Origin: Auanema rhodensis
Taxonomy: Eukaryota > Nematoda > Chromadorea > Rhabditida > Rhabditidae
Assembly (NCBI GenBank): GCA_964057225.1
Contig: OZ059899.1
Coordinates: forward strand, 18,856,501 to 18,920,500
Direction of reading: 5' to 3'
Length of the DNA: 64,000 nucleotides
Part shown: positions 47,737 to 60,900 of the stretch, in pieces
Layout: each line of letters begins with the position of its first letter
Numbering within the stretch: position 1 is the first letter of the stretch
Program-made: the position numbers and the translations under genes
Notes under the pieces: model-generated
Databases searched by the model: none
What the model was told of the DNA's origin: nothing
What the model saw: the letters and a program-made list of their open reading frames with translations, nothing else

Positions 47737-50544
47737 GTTATGATCGTTTGAAAAATGATGCATTAGTGTATGTTGAGTTTCCATGTACACTCAACATTGC
47801 TTCCAAAAACATTTTTACAAAAATTTTTCCGGAAAATTTCGAAACAATTTTGCAAAAAGTAGATGTTTTTAGATTCCTTTTTCAAAGGCAAAGACGATGG
47901 ACAATGTTATTCAACGAAAAAATTAATTCTGCAGGGTGAAAATCGAGGATATAAGTGTGAACTTATATCAGTTGATATCTCGGTGCATTTTTAAGCTAGC
48001 GCAAATCTGATAACACAGATCGACGCAGCTTAAAAAGCCGCATCGAATGCACTATACAACATTGAGAAACGCTTAATACAAAAATTAGTTATGATCGTTT
48101 GAAAAATGATGCATTAGTGTATGTTGAGTTTCCATGTACACTCAACATTGCTTCCAAAAACATTTTTACAAAAATTTTTCCGAAAAATTTCGGAACAATT
48201 TCGCAAAAAGTAGATGTTTTTAGATTCCTTTTTTCAAGGCAAAGACGATGGACATTGTTATTTAACGAAAAAATTAATTCTGCAGGGTGAAATTCGAGGA
48301 TATAAGTGTGAACTTATATCAGTTGATATCTCGGTGCATTTTTAAGCTAGCGCAAATCTGATAACACAGATCGACGCAGCTTAAAAATCCGCATCGAATG
48401 CACTATACTACATTGAGAAACGCTTAATACAAAAATTAGTTATGATCGTTTGAAAAATGATGCATTAGTGTATGTTGAGTTTCCATGTACACTCAACATT
48501 GCTTCCAAAAACATTTTTACAAAAATTTTTCCGGAAAATTTCGAAACAATTTTGCAAAAAGTAGATGTTTTTAGATTCCTTTTTCCAAGGCAAAGACGAT
48601 GGACAATGTTATTCAACGAAAAAATTAATTCTGCAGGGTGAAAATCGAGGATATAAGTGTGAACTTATATCAGTTGATATCTCGGTGCATTTTTAAGCTA
48701 GCGCAAATCTGATAACACAGATCGACGCAGCTTAAAAATCCGCATCGAATGCACTATACAACATTGAGAAACGCTTAATACAAAAATTAGTTATGATCGT
48801 TTGAAAAATGATGCATTAGTGTATGTTGAGTTTCCATGTACACTCAACATTGCTTCCAAAAACATTTTGACAAAAATTTTTCCGAAAAATTTCAAAATAA
48901 TTTTGCAAAAAGTAGATGTTTTTAGATTCCTTTTTTCAAGGCAAAGACGATGGACAATGTTATTCAACGAAAAAATTAATTCTCCAGGGTGAAAATCGAG
49001 GATGTAAGTGTGAACTTATATCAGTTGATATCTCGGTGCATTTTTAAGCTAGCGCAAATCTGATAACACAGATCGACGCAGCTTAAAAAGCCGCATCGAA
49101 TGCACTATACAACATTGAGAAACGCTTAATACAAAAATTAGTTATGATCGTTTGAAAAATGATGCATTAGTGTATGTTGAGTTTCCATGTACACTCAACA
49201 TTGCTTCCAAAAACATTTTGACAAAAATTTTTCCGAAAAATTTCAAAATAATTTTGCAAAAAGTAGATGTTTTTAGATTCCTTTTTCAAAGGCAAAGACG
49301 ATGGACAATGTTATTCAACGAAAAAATTAATTCTGCAGGGTGAAAATCGAGGATATAAGTGTGAACTTATATCAGTTGATATCTCGGTGCATTTTTAAGC
49401 TAGCGCAAATCTGATAACACAGATCGACGCAGCTTAAAAAGCCGCATCGAATGCACTATACAACATTGAGAAACGCTTAATACAAAAATTAGTTATGATC
49501 GTTTGAAAAATGATGCATTAGTGTATGTTGAGTTTCCATGTACACTCAACATTGCTTCCAAAAACATTTTTACAAAAATTTTTCCGAAAAATTTCGGAAC
49601 AATTTCGCAAAAAGTAGATGTTTTTAGATTCCTTTTTTCAAGGCAAAGACGATGGACATTGTTATTTAACGAAAAAATTAATTCTGCAGGGTGAAATTCG
49701 AGGATATAAGTGTGAACTTATATCAGTTGATATCTCGGTGCATTTTTAAGCTAGCGCAAATCTGATAACACAGATCGACGCAGCTTAAAAATCCGCATCG
49801 AATGCACTATACTACATTGAGAAACGCTTAATACAAAAATTAGTTATGATCGTTTGAAAAATGATGCATTAGTGTATGTTGAGTTTCCATGTACACTCAA
49901 CATTGCTTCCAAAAACATTTTTACAAAAATTTTTCCGGAAAATTTCGAAACAATTTTGCAAAAAGTAGATGTTTTTAGATTCCTTTTTCCAAGGCAAAGA
50001 CGATGGACAATGTTATTCAACGAAAAAATTAATTCTGCAGGGTGAAAATCGAGGATATAAGTGTGAACTTATATCAGTTGATATCTCGGTGCATTTTTAA
50101 GCTAGCGCAAATCTGATAACACAGATCGACGCAGCTTAAAAATCCGCATCGAATGCACTATACAACATTGAGAAACGCTTAATACAAAAATTAGTTATGA
50201 TCGTTTGAAAAATGATGCATTAGTGTATGTTGAGTTTCCATGTACACTCAACATTGCTTCCAAAAACATTTTGACAAAAATTTTTCCGAAAAATTTCAAA
50301 ATAATTTTGCAAAAAGTAGATGTTTTTAGATTCCTTTTTTCAAGGCAAAGACGATGGACAATGTTATTCAACGAAAAAATTAATTCTCCAGGGTGAAAAT
50401 CGAGGATGTAAGTGTGAACTTATATCAGTTGATATCTCGGTGCATTTTTAAGCTAGCGCAAATCTGATAACACAGATCGACGCAGCGTAAAAATCCGCAT
50501 CGAATGCACTATACAACATTGAGAAACGCTTAATACAAAAATTA
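47737..50544 (+). repeat. Four-unit block X-W-D-C, two tandem copies of 1404 bp
   Basis: Copies at 47737-49140 and 49141-50544. X is marked by A148 (TTTTTCAAAGG). In the second copy the X unit is C-like on the left (G80, A96, A105) and X-like from A148 on, so it is a hybrid that marks the joint. W units share G106 and TTATTTAACG, and the stretch GAAATTCGAGG after the frame. Confidence 0.8.
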
Positions 50545-53001
50545 GTTATGATCGTTTGAAAAATGATGCATTAGTGTATGTTGAGTTTCCATGTACACTC
50601 AACATTGCTTCCAAAAACATTTTGACAAAAATTTTTCCGAAAAATTTCAAAATAATTTCGCAAAAAGTAGATGTTTTTAAATTCCTTTTTTCAAGGCAAA
50701 AACGATGGACAATGTTATTCAACGAAAAAATTAATTCTCCAGGGTGAAAATCGAGGATGTAAGTGTGAACTTATATCAGTTGATATCTCGGTGCATTTTT
50801 AAGCTAGCGCAAATCTGATAACACAGATCGACGCAGCTTAAAAATCCGCATCGAATGCACTATACAACATTGAGAAACGCTTAATACAAAAATTAGTTAT
50901 GATCGTTTGAAAAATGATGCATTAGTGTATGTTGAGTTTCCATGTACACTCAACATTGCTTCCAAAAACATTTTTACAAAAATTTTTCCGGAAAATTTCG
51001 AAACAATTTCGCAAAAAGTAGATGTTTTTAGATTCCTTTTTTCAAGGCAAAGACGATGGACAATGTTATTCAACGAAAAAATTAATTCTGCAGGGTGAAA
51101 ATCGAGGATATAAGTGTGAACTTATATCAGTTGATATCTCGGTGCATTTTTAAGCTAGCGCAAATCTGATAACACAGATCGACGCAGCTTAAAAAGCCGC
51201 ATCGAATGCACTATACAACATTGAGAAACGCTTAATACAAAAATTAGTTATGATCGTTTGAAAAATGATGCATTAGTGTATGTTGAGTTTCCATGTACAC
51301 TCAACATTGCTTCCAAAAACATTTTGACAAAAATTTTTTCGAAAAATTTCAAAATAATTTCGCAAAAAGTAGATGTTTTTAGATTCCTTTTTTCAAGGCA
51401 AAGACGATGGACAATGTTATTCAACGAAAAAATTAATTCTCCAGGGTGAAAATCGAGGATATAAGTGTGAACTTATATCAGTTGATATCTCGGTGCATTT
51501 TTAAGCTAGCGCAAATCTGATAACACAGATCGACGCAGCTTAAAAATCCGCATCGAATGCACTATACTACATTGAGAAACGCTTAATACAAAAATTAGTT
51601 ATGATCGTTTGAAAAATGATGCATTAGTGTATGTTGAGTTTCCATGTACACTCAACATTGCTTCCAAAAACATTTTTACAAAAATTTTTCCGGAAAATTT
51701 CGAAACAATTTTGCAAAAAGTAGATGTTTTTAGATTCCTTTTTCCAAGGCAAAGACGATGGACAATGTTATTCAACGAAAAAATTAATTCTGCAGGGTGA
51801 AAATCGAGGATATAAGTGTGAACTTATATCAGTTGATATCTCGGTGCATTTTTAAGCTAGCGCAAATCTGATAACACAGATCGACGCAGCTTAAAAATCC
51901 GCATCGAATGCACTATACAACATTGAGAAACGCTTAATACAAAAATTAGTTATGATCGTTTGAAAAATGATGCATTAGTGTATGTTGAGTTTCCATGTAC
52001 ACTCAACATTGCTTCCAAAAACATTTTGACAAAAATTTTTCCGAAAAATTTCAAAATAATTTTGCAAAAAGTAGATGTTTTTAGATTCCTTTTTTCAAGG
52101 CAAAGACGATGGACAATGTTATTCAACGAAAAAATTAATTCTCCAGGGTGAAAATCGAGGATGTAAGTGTGAACTTATATCAGTTGATATCTCGGTGCAT
52201 TTTTAAGCTAGCGCAAATCTGATAACACAGATCGACGCAGCGTAAAAATCCGCATCGAATGCACTATACAACATTGAGAAACGCTTAATACAAAAATTAG
52301 TTATGATCGTTTGAAAAATGATGCATTAGTGTATGTTGAGTTTCCATGTACACTCAACATTGCTTCCAAAAACATTTTGACAAAAATTTTTCCGAAAAAT
52401 TTCAAAATAATTTCGCAAAAAGTAGATGTTTTTAAATTCCTTTTTTCAAGGCAAAAACGATGGACAATGTTATTCAACGAAAAAATTAATTCTCCAGGGT
52501 GAAAATCGAGGATGTAAGTGTGAACTTATATCAGTTGATATCTCGGTGCATTTTTAAGCTAGCGCAAATCTGATAACACAGATCGACGCAGCTTAAAAAT
52601 CCGCATCGAATGCACTATACAACATTGAGAAACGCTTAATACAAAAATTAGTTATGATCGTTTGAAAAATGATGCATTAGTGTATGTTGAGTTTCCATGT
52701 ACACTCAACATTGCTTCCAAAAACATTTTTACAAAAATTTTTCCGGAAAATTTCGAAACAATTTCGCAAAAAGTAGATGTTTTTAGATTCCTTTTTTCAA
52801 GGCAAAGACGATGGACAATGTTATTCAACGAAAAAATTAATTCTGCAGGGTGAAAATCGAGGATATAAGTGTGAACTTATATCAGTTGATATCTCGGTGC
52901 ATTTTTAAGCTAGCGCAAATCTGATAACACAGATCGACGCAGCTTAAAAAGCCGCATCGAATGCACTATACAACATTGAGAAACGCTTAATACAAAAATT
53001 A
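49843..53001 (+). repeat. D-C-F-V block twice, separated by one S copy
   Basis: D-C-F-V at 49843-51246 and 51598-53001, offset five units (1755 bp). The S copy between (51247-51597) has an E-like tail (ATATAAG, T322), unlike the S copies at 43174 and 44227, so it is a mosaic. The first D-C overlaps the four-unit block before it, showing nested amplification. Confidence 0.8.
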
Positions 53002-54405
53002 GTTATGATCGTTTGAAAAATGATGCATTAGTGTATGTTGAGTTTCCATGTACACTCAACATTGCTTCCAAAAACATTTTTACAAAAATTTTTCCGAAAA
53101 ATTTCGGAACAATTTCGCAAAAAGTAGATGTTTTTAGATTCCTTTTTTCAAGGCAAAGACGATGGACATTGTTATTTAACGAAACAATTAATTCTGCAGG
53201 GTGAAAATCGAGGATATAAGTGTGAACTTATATCAGTTGATATCTCGGTGCATTTTTAAGCTAGCGCAAATCTGATAACACAGATCGACGCAGCTTAAAA
53301 ATCCGCATCGAATGCACTATACTACATTGAGAAACGCTTAATACAAAAATTAGTTATGATCGTTTGAAAAATGATGCATTAGTGTATGTTGAGTTTCCAT
53401 GTACACTCAACATTGCTTCCAAAAACATTTTTACAAAAATTTTTCCGAAAAATTTCGAGACAATTTCGCAAAAAGTAGATGTTTTTAGATTCCTTTTTTC
53501 AAGGCAAAGACGATGGACTATGTTATTCAACGAAAAAATTAATTCTGCAGGGTGAAAATCGAGGATATAAGTGTGAACTTATATCAGTTGATATCTCGGT
53601 GCATTTTTAAGCTAGCGCAAATCTGATAACACAGATCGACGCAGCTTAAAAATCCGCATCGAATGCACTATACTACATTGAGAAACGCTTAATACAAAAA
53701 TTAGTTATGATCGTTTGAAAAATGATGCATTAGTGTATGTTGAGTTTCCATGTACACTCAACATTGCTTCCAAAAACATTTTTACAAAAATTTTTCCGGA
53801 AAATTTCGAAAAAATTTCGCAAAAAGTAGATGTTTTTAGATTCCTTTTTTCAAGGCAAAGACGATGGACAATGTTATTCAACGAAAAAATTAATTCTGCA
53901 GGGTGAAAATCGAGGATATAAGTGTGAACTTATATCAGTTGATATCTCGGTGCATTTTTAAGCTAGCGCAAATCTGATAACACAGATCGACGCAGCTTAA
54001 AAAGCCGCATCGAATGCACTATACAACATTGAGAAACGCTTAATACAAAAATTAGTTATGATCGTTTGAAAAATGATGCATTAGTGTATGTTGAGTTTCC
54101 ATGTACACTCAACATTGCTTCCAAAAACATTTTGACAAAAATTTTTCCGAAAAATTTCAAAATAATTTCGCAAAAAGTAGATGTTCTTAAATTCCTTTTT
54201 TCAAGGCAAAAACGATGGACAATGTTATTCAACGAAAAAATTAATTCTCCAGGGTGAAAATCGAGGATGTAAGTGTGAACTTATATCAGTTGATATCTCG
54301 GTGCATTTTTAAGCTAGCGCAAATCTGATAACACAGATCGACGCAGCTTAAAAATCCGCATCGAATGCACTATACTACATTGAGAAACGCTTAATACAAA
54401 AATTA
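53002..54405 (+). repeat. W-U-P-Q group, distant copy of 45631-47034
   Basis: Class order and the rare ACAATTAA change match the group 7371 bp upstream. The U copy has a private change, GAGACAA near 53459. Q copies in both carry C132. Confidence 0.78.
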
Positions 54406-57400
54406 GTTATGATCGTTTGAAAAATGATGCATTAGTGTATGTTGAGTTTCCATGTACACTCAACATTGCTTCCAAAAACATTTTTACAAAAATTTTTCCG
54501 AAAAATTTCGGAACAATTTCGCAAAAAGTAGATGTTTTTAGATTCCTTTTTTCAAGGCAAAGACGATGGACATTGTTATTTAACGAAAAAATTAATTCTG
54601 CAGGGTGAAATTCGAGGATATAAGTGTGAACTTATATCAGTTGATATCTCGGTGCATTTTTAAGCTAGCGCAAATCTGATAACACAGATCGACGCAGCTT
54701 AAAAATCCGCATCGAATGCACTATACTACATTGAGAAACGCTTAATACAAAAATTAGTTATGATCGTTTGAAAAATGATGCATTAGTGTATGTTGAGTTT
54801 CCATGTACACTCAACATTGCTTCCAAAAACATTTTTACAAAAATTTTTCCGAAAAATTTCGAAACAATTTCGCAAAAAGTAGATGTTTTTAGATTCCTTT
54901 TTTCAAGGCAAAGACGATGAACTATGTTATTCAACGAAAAAATTAATTCTGCAGGGTGAAAATCGAGGATATAAGTGTGAACTTATATCAGTTGATATCT
55001 CGGTGCATTTTTAAGCTAGCGCAAATCTGATAACACAGATCGACGCAGCTTAAAAAGCCGCATCGAATGCACTATACAACATTGAGAAACGCTTAATACA
55101 AAAATTAGTTATGATCGTTTGAAAAATGATGCATTAGTGTATGTTGAGTTTCCATGTACACTCAACATTGCTTCCAAAAACATTTTTACAAAAATTTTTC
55201 CGAAAAATTTCGAAATAATTTCGCAGAAAGTAGATGTTTTTAGATTCCTTTTTTCAAGGCAAAGACGATGGACATTGTTATTCAACGAAAAAATTAATTC
55301 TGCAGGGTGAAAATCGAGGATATAAGTGTGAACTTATATCAGTTGATATCTCGGTGAATTTTTAAGCTAGCGCAAATCTGATAAAACAGATCAACGCAGC
55401 TTAAAAATCCGCATCGAATGCACTATACAACATTGAGAAACGCTTAATACAAAAATTAGTTATGATCGTTTGAAAAATGATGCATTAGTGTATGTTGAGT
55501 TTCCATGTACACTCAACATTGCTTCCAAAAACATTTTTACAAAAATTTTTCCGAAAAATTTCGGAACAATTTCGCAAAAAGTAGATGTTTTTAGATTCCT
55601 TTTTTCAAGGCAAAGACGATGGACATTGTTATTTAACGAAAAAATTAATTCTGCAGGGTGAAAATCGAGGATATAAGTGTGAACTTATATCAGTTGATAT
55701 CTCGGTGCATTTTTAAGCTAGCGCAAATCTGATAACACAGATCGACGCAGCTTAAAAATCCGCATCGAATGCACTATACAACATTGAGAAACGCTTAATA
55801 CAAAAATTAGTTATGATCGTTTGAAAAATGATGCATTAGTGTATGTTGAGTTTCCATGTACACTCAACATTGCTTCCAAAAACATTTTTACAAAAATTTT
55901 TCCGAAAAATTTCGAAACAATTTCGCAAAAAGTAGATGTTTTTAGATTCCTTTTTTCAAGGCAAAGACGATGGACTATGTTATTCAACGAAAAAATTAAT
56001 TCTGCAGGGTGAAAATCGAGGATATAAGTGTGAACTTATATCAGTTGATATCTCGGTGCATTTTTAAGCTAGCGAAAATCTGATAACACAGATCGACGCA
56101 GCTTAAAAATCCGCATCGAATGCACTATACTACATTGAGAAACGCTTAATACAAAAATTAGTTATGATCGTTTGAAAAATGATGCATTAGTGTATGTTGA
56201 GTTTCCATGTACACTCAACATTGCTTCCAAAAACATTTTTACAAAAATTTTTCCGGAAAATTTCGAAACAATTTCGCAAAAAGTAGATGTTTTTAGATTC
56301 CTTTTTTTAAGGCAAAGACGATGGACAATGTTATTCAACGAAAAAATTAATTCTGCAGGGTGAAATTCGAGGATATAAGTGTGAACTTATATCAGTTGAT
56401 ATCTCGGTGCATTTTTAAGCTAGCGCAAAGCTGATAAAACAGATCAACGCAGCTTAAAAATCCGCATCGAATGCACTATACAACATTGAGAAACGCTTAA
56501 TACAAAAATTAGTTATGATCGTTTGAAAAAAGATGCATTAGTGTATGTTGAGTTTCCATGTACACTCAACATTGCTTCCAAAAACATTTTGACAAAAATT
56601 TTTTTGAAAAATTTCAGAATATTTTAGCAAAAAATAGTTGTTTTTAGATTCCTTTTCTCAAGGCAAAGACGATGGACAATGTTATTCAACGAAAAAATTA
56701 ATTCTGCAGGGTGAAAATCGAGGATATAAGTGTGAACTTATATCAGTTGATATCTCGGTGCATTTTTAAGCTAGCGAAAATCTGATAACACAGATCGACG
56801 CAGCTTAAAAAGCCGCATCGAATGCACTATACAACATTGAGAAACGCTTAATACAAAAATTAGTTATGATCGTTTGAAAAATGATGCATTAGTGTATGTT
56901 GAGTTTCCATGTACACTCAACATTGCTTCCAAAAACATTTTTACAAAAATTTTTCCGAAAAATTTCGAAACAATTTCGCAAAAAGTAGATGTTTTTAGAT
57001 TCCTTTTTTCAAGACAAAGACGATGAACTATGTTATTCAACGAAAAAATTAATTCTGCAGGGTGAAAATCGAGGATATAAGTGTGAACTTATATCAGTTG
57101 ATATCTCGGTGCATTTTTAAGCTAGCGCAAATCTGATAACACAGATCGACGCAGCTTAAAAAGCCGCATCGAATGCACTATACAACATTGAGAAACGCTT
57201 AATACAAAAATTAGTTATGATCGTTTGAAAAATGATGCATTAGTGTATGTTGAGTTTCCATGTACACTCAACATTGCTTCCAAAAACATTTTTACAAAAA
57301 TTTTTCCGAAAAATTTCGAAATAATTTCGCAGAAAGTAGATGTTTTTAGATTCCTTTTTTCAAGGCAAAGACGATGGACATTGTTATTCAACGAAAAAAT

Positions 57401-57915
57401 TAATTCTGCAGGGTGAAAATCGAGGATATAAGTGTGAACTTATATCAGTTGATATCTCGGTGAATTTTTAAGCTAGCGCAAATCTGATAAAACAGATCAA
57501 CGCAGCTTAAAAATCCGCATCGAATGCACTATACAACATTGAGAAACGCTTAATACAAAAATTAGTTATGATCGTTTGAAAAAAGATGCATTAGTGTATG
57601 TTGAGTTTCCATGTACACTCAACATTGCTTCCAAAAACATTTTGACAAAAATTTTTTTGAAAAATTTCAGAATATTTTAGCAAAAAATAGTTGTTTTTAG
57701 ATTCCTTTTCTCAAGGCAAAGACGATGGACAATGTTATTCAACGAAAAATTTAATTCTGCAGGGTAAAAATCGAGGATATAAGTGTGAACTTATATCAGT
57801 TGATATCTCGGTGAATTTTTAAGCTAGCGCAAATCTGATAAAACAGATCAACGCAGCTTAAAAATCCGCATCGAATGCACTATACAACATTGAGAAACGC
57901 TTAATACAAAAATTA
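54406..57915 (+). repeat. Transition sub-array W U* Y W U V-like Z U* Y Z (10 units)
   Basis: Ordinary W and U copies give way to Y, Z and nonsense copies. The pair U*-Y occurs at 54757-55458 and again at 56863-57564, six units apart. Tail changes A250, A278 and A286 become frequent. The copy at 56161 has TTTTTTTAAGG in place of the usual TCAAGG context and the only stem change in the 269-284 motif. Confidence 0.78.
54757..55107 (+). repeat. U copy with nonsense TGA (U*)
   Basis: G164 to A at 54920 turns the TGG codon of the frame into TGA. The same change occurs at 57026 in the copy 56863-57213, so it was copied with the U*-Y pair. The break being tolerated and amplified supports a non-coding frame. 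Confidence 0.8.
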
Positions 57916-60900
57916 GTTATGATCGTTTGAAAAAAGATGCATTAGTGTATGTTGAGTTTCCATGTACACTCAACATTGCTTCCAAAAACATTTTGACAAA
58001 AATTTTTCCGAAAAATTTCAAAATAATTTTGCAAAAAGTAGATGTTTTTAGATTCCTTTTTTCAAGGCAAAGACGATGGACAATGTTATTCAACGAAAAA
58101 ATTAATTCTGCAGAGTGAAAATCGAGGATATAAGTGTGAACTTATATCAGTTGATATCTCTGTGAATTTTTAAGCTAGCGCAAATCTGATAAAACAGATC
58201 GACGCAGCTTAAAAATCCGCATCGAATGCACTATACAACATTGAGAAACGCTTAATACAAAAATTAGTTATGATCGTTTGAAAAAAGATGCATTAGTGTA
58301 TGTTGAGTTTCCATGTACACTCAACATTGCTTCCAAAAACATTTTGACAAAAATTTTTTCGAAAAATTTCAGAATATTTTAGCAAAAAATAGTTGTTTTT
58401 AGATTCCTTTTCTCAAGGCAAAGACGATGGACAATGTTATTCAACGAAAAAATTAATTCTGCAGGGTGAAAATCGAGGATATAAGTGTGAACTTATATCA
58501 GTTGATATCTCGGTGAATTTTTAAGCTAGCGCAAATCTGATAAAACAGATCGACGCAGCTTAAAAATCCGCATCGAATGCACTATACTACATTGAGAAAC
58601 GCTTAATACAAAAATTATTTATGATCGTTTGAAAAATGATGCATTAGTGTATGTTGAGTTTCCATGTACACTCAACATTGCTTCCAAAAACATTTTTACA
58701 AAAATTTTTCCGAAAAATTTCGAAATAATTTCGCAGAAAGTAGATGTTTTTAGATTCCTTTTTTCAAGGCAAAGACGATGGACATTGTTATTCAACGAAA
58801 AAATTAATTCTGCAGGGTGAAAATCGAGGATATAAGTGTGAACTTATATCAGTTGATATCTCGGTGAATTTTTAAGCTAGCGCAAATCTGATATAACAGA
58901 TCGACGCAGCTTAAAAATCCGCATCGAATGCACTATACAACATTGAGAAACGCTTAATACAAAAATTAGTTATGATCGTTTGAAAAAAGATGCATTAGTG
59001 TATGTTGAGTTTCCATGTACACTCAACATTGCTTCCAAAAACATTTTGACAAAAATTTTTTCGAAAAATTTCAGAATATTTTAGCAAAAAATAGTTGTTT
59101 TTAGATTCCTTTTCTCAAGGCAAAGACGATGGACAATGTTATTCAACGAAAAAATTAATTCTGCAGGGTGAAAATCGAGGATATAAGTGTGAACTTATAT
59201 CAGTTGATATCTCTGTGAATTTTTAAGCTAGCGCAAATCTGATATAACAGATCGACGCAGCTTAAAAATCCGCATCGAATGCACTATACAACATTGAGAA
59301 ACGCTTAATACAAAAATTAGTTATGATCGTTTGAGAAAAGATGCATTAGTGTATGTTGAGTTTCCATGTACACTCAACATTGCTTCCAAAAACATTTTGA
59401 CAAAAATTTTTTCGAAAAATTTCAGAATATTTTAGCAAAAAATAGTTGTTTTTAGATTCCTTTTCTCAAGGCAAAGACGATGGACAATGTTATTCAACGA
59501 AAAAATTAATTCTGCAGGGTGAAAATCGAGGATATAAGTGTGAACTTATATCAGTTGATATCTCGGTGAATTTTTAAGCTAGCGCAAATCTGATAAAACA
59601 GATCGACGCAGCTTAAAAATCCGCATCGAATGCACTATACTACATTGAGAAACGCTTAATACAAAAATTAGTTATGATCGTTTGAAAAATGATGCATTAG
59701 TGTATGTTGAGTTTCCATGTACACTCAACATTGCTTCCAAAAACATTTTTACAAAAATTTTTCCGGAAAATTTCGAAACAATTTCGCAAAAAGTAGATGT
59801 TTTTAGATTCCTTTTTTCAAGGCAAAGACGATGGACAATGTTATTCAACGAAAAAATTAATTCTGCAGGGTGAAAATCGAGGATATAAGTGTGAACTTAT
59901 ATCAGTTGATATCTCGGTGCATTTTTAAGCTAGCGCAAATCTGATAACACAGATCGACGCAGCTTAAAAAGCCGCATCGAATGCACTATACAACATTGAG
60001 AAACGCTTAATACAAAAATTAGTTATGATCGTTTGAAAAATGATGCATTAGTGTATGTTGAGTTTCCATGTACACTCAACATTGCTTCCAAAAACATTTT
60101 TACAAAAATTTTTCCGAAAAATTTCGGAACAATTTCGCAAAAAGTAGATGTTTTTAGATTCCTTTTTTCAAGGCAAAGACGATGGACATTGTTATTTAAC
60201 GAAAAAATTAATTCTGCAGGGTGAAATTCGAGGATATAAGTGTGAACTTATATCAGTTGATATCTCGGTGCATTTTTAAGCTAGCGCAAATCTGATAACA
60301 CAGATCGACGCAGCTTAAAAATCCGCATCGAATGCACTATACTACATTGAGAAACGCTTAATACAAAAATTAGTTATGATCGTTTGAAAAAAGATGCATT
60401 AGTGTATGTTGAGTTTCCATGTACACTCAACATTGCTTCCAAAAACATTTTGACAAAAATTTTTCCGAAAAATTTCAAAATAATTTTGCAAAAAGTAGAT
60501 GTTTTTAGATTCCTTTTTTCAAGGCAAAGACGATGGACAATGTTATTCAACGAAAAAATTAATTCTGCAGAGTGAAAATCGAGGATATAAGTGTGAACTT
60601 ATATCAGTTGATATCTCTGTGAATTTTTAAGCTAGCGCAAATCTGATAAAACAGATCGACGCAGCTTAAAAATCCGCATCGAATGCACTATACAACATTG
60701 AGAAACGCTTAATACAAAAATTAGTTATGATCGTTTGAAAAAAGATGCATTAGTGTATGTTGAGTTTCCATGTACACTCAACATTGCTTCCAAAAACATT
60801 TTGACAAAAATTTTTTCGAAAAATTTCAGAATATTTTAGCAAAAAATAGTTGTTTTTAGATTCCTTTTCTCAAGGCAAAGACGATGGACAATGTTATTCA

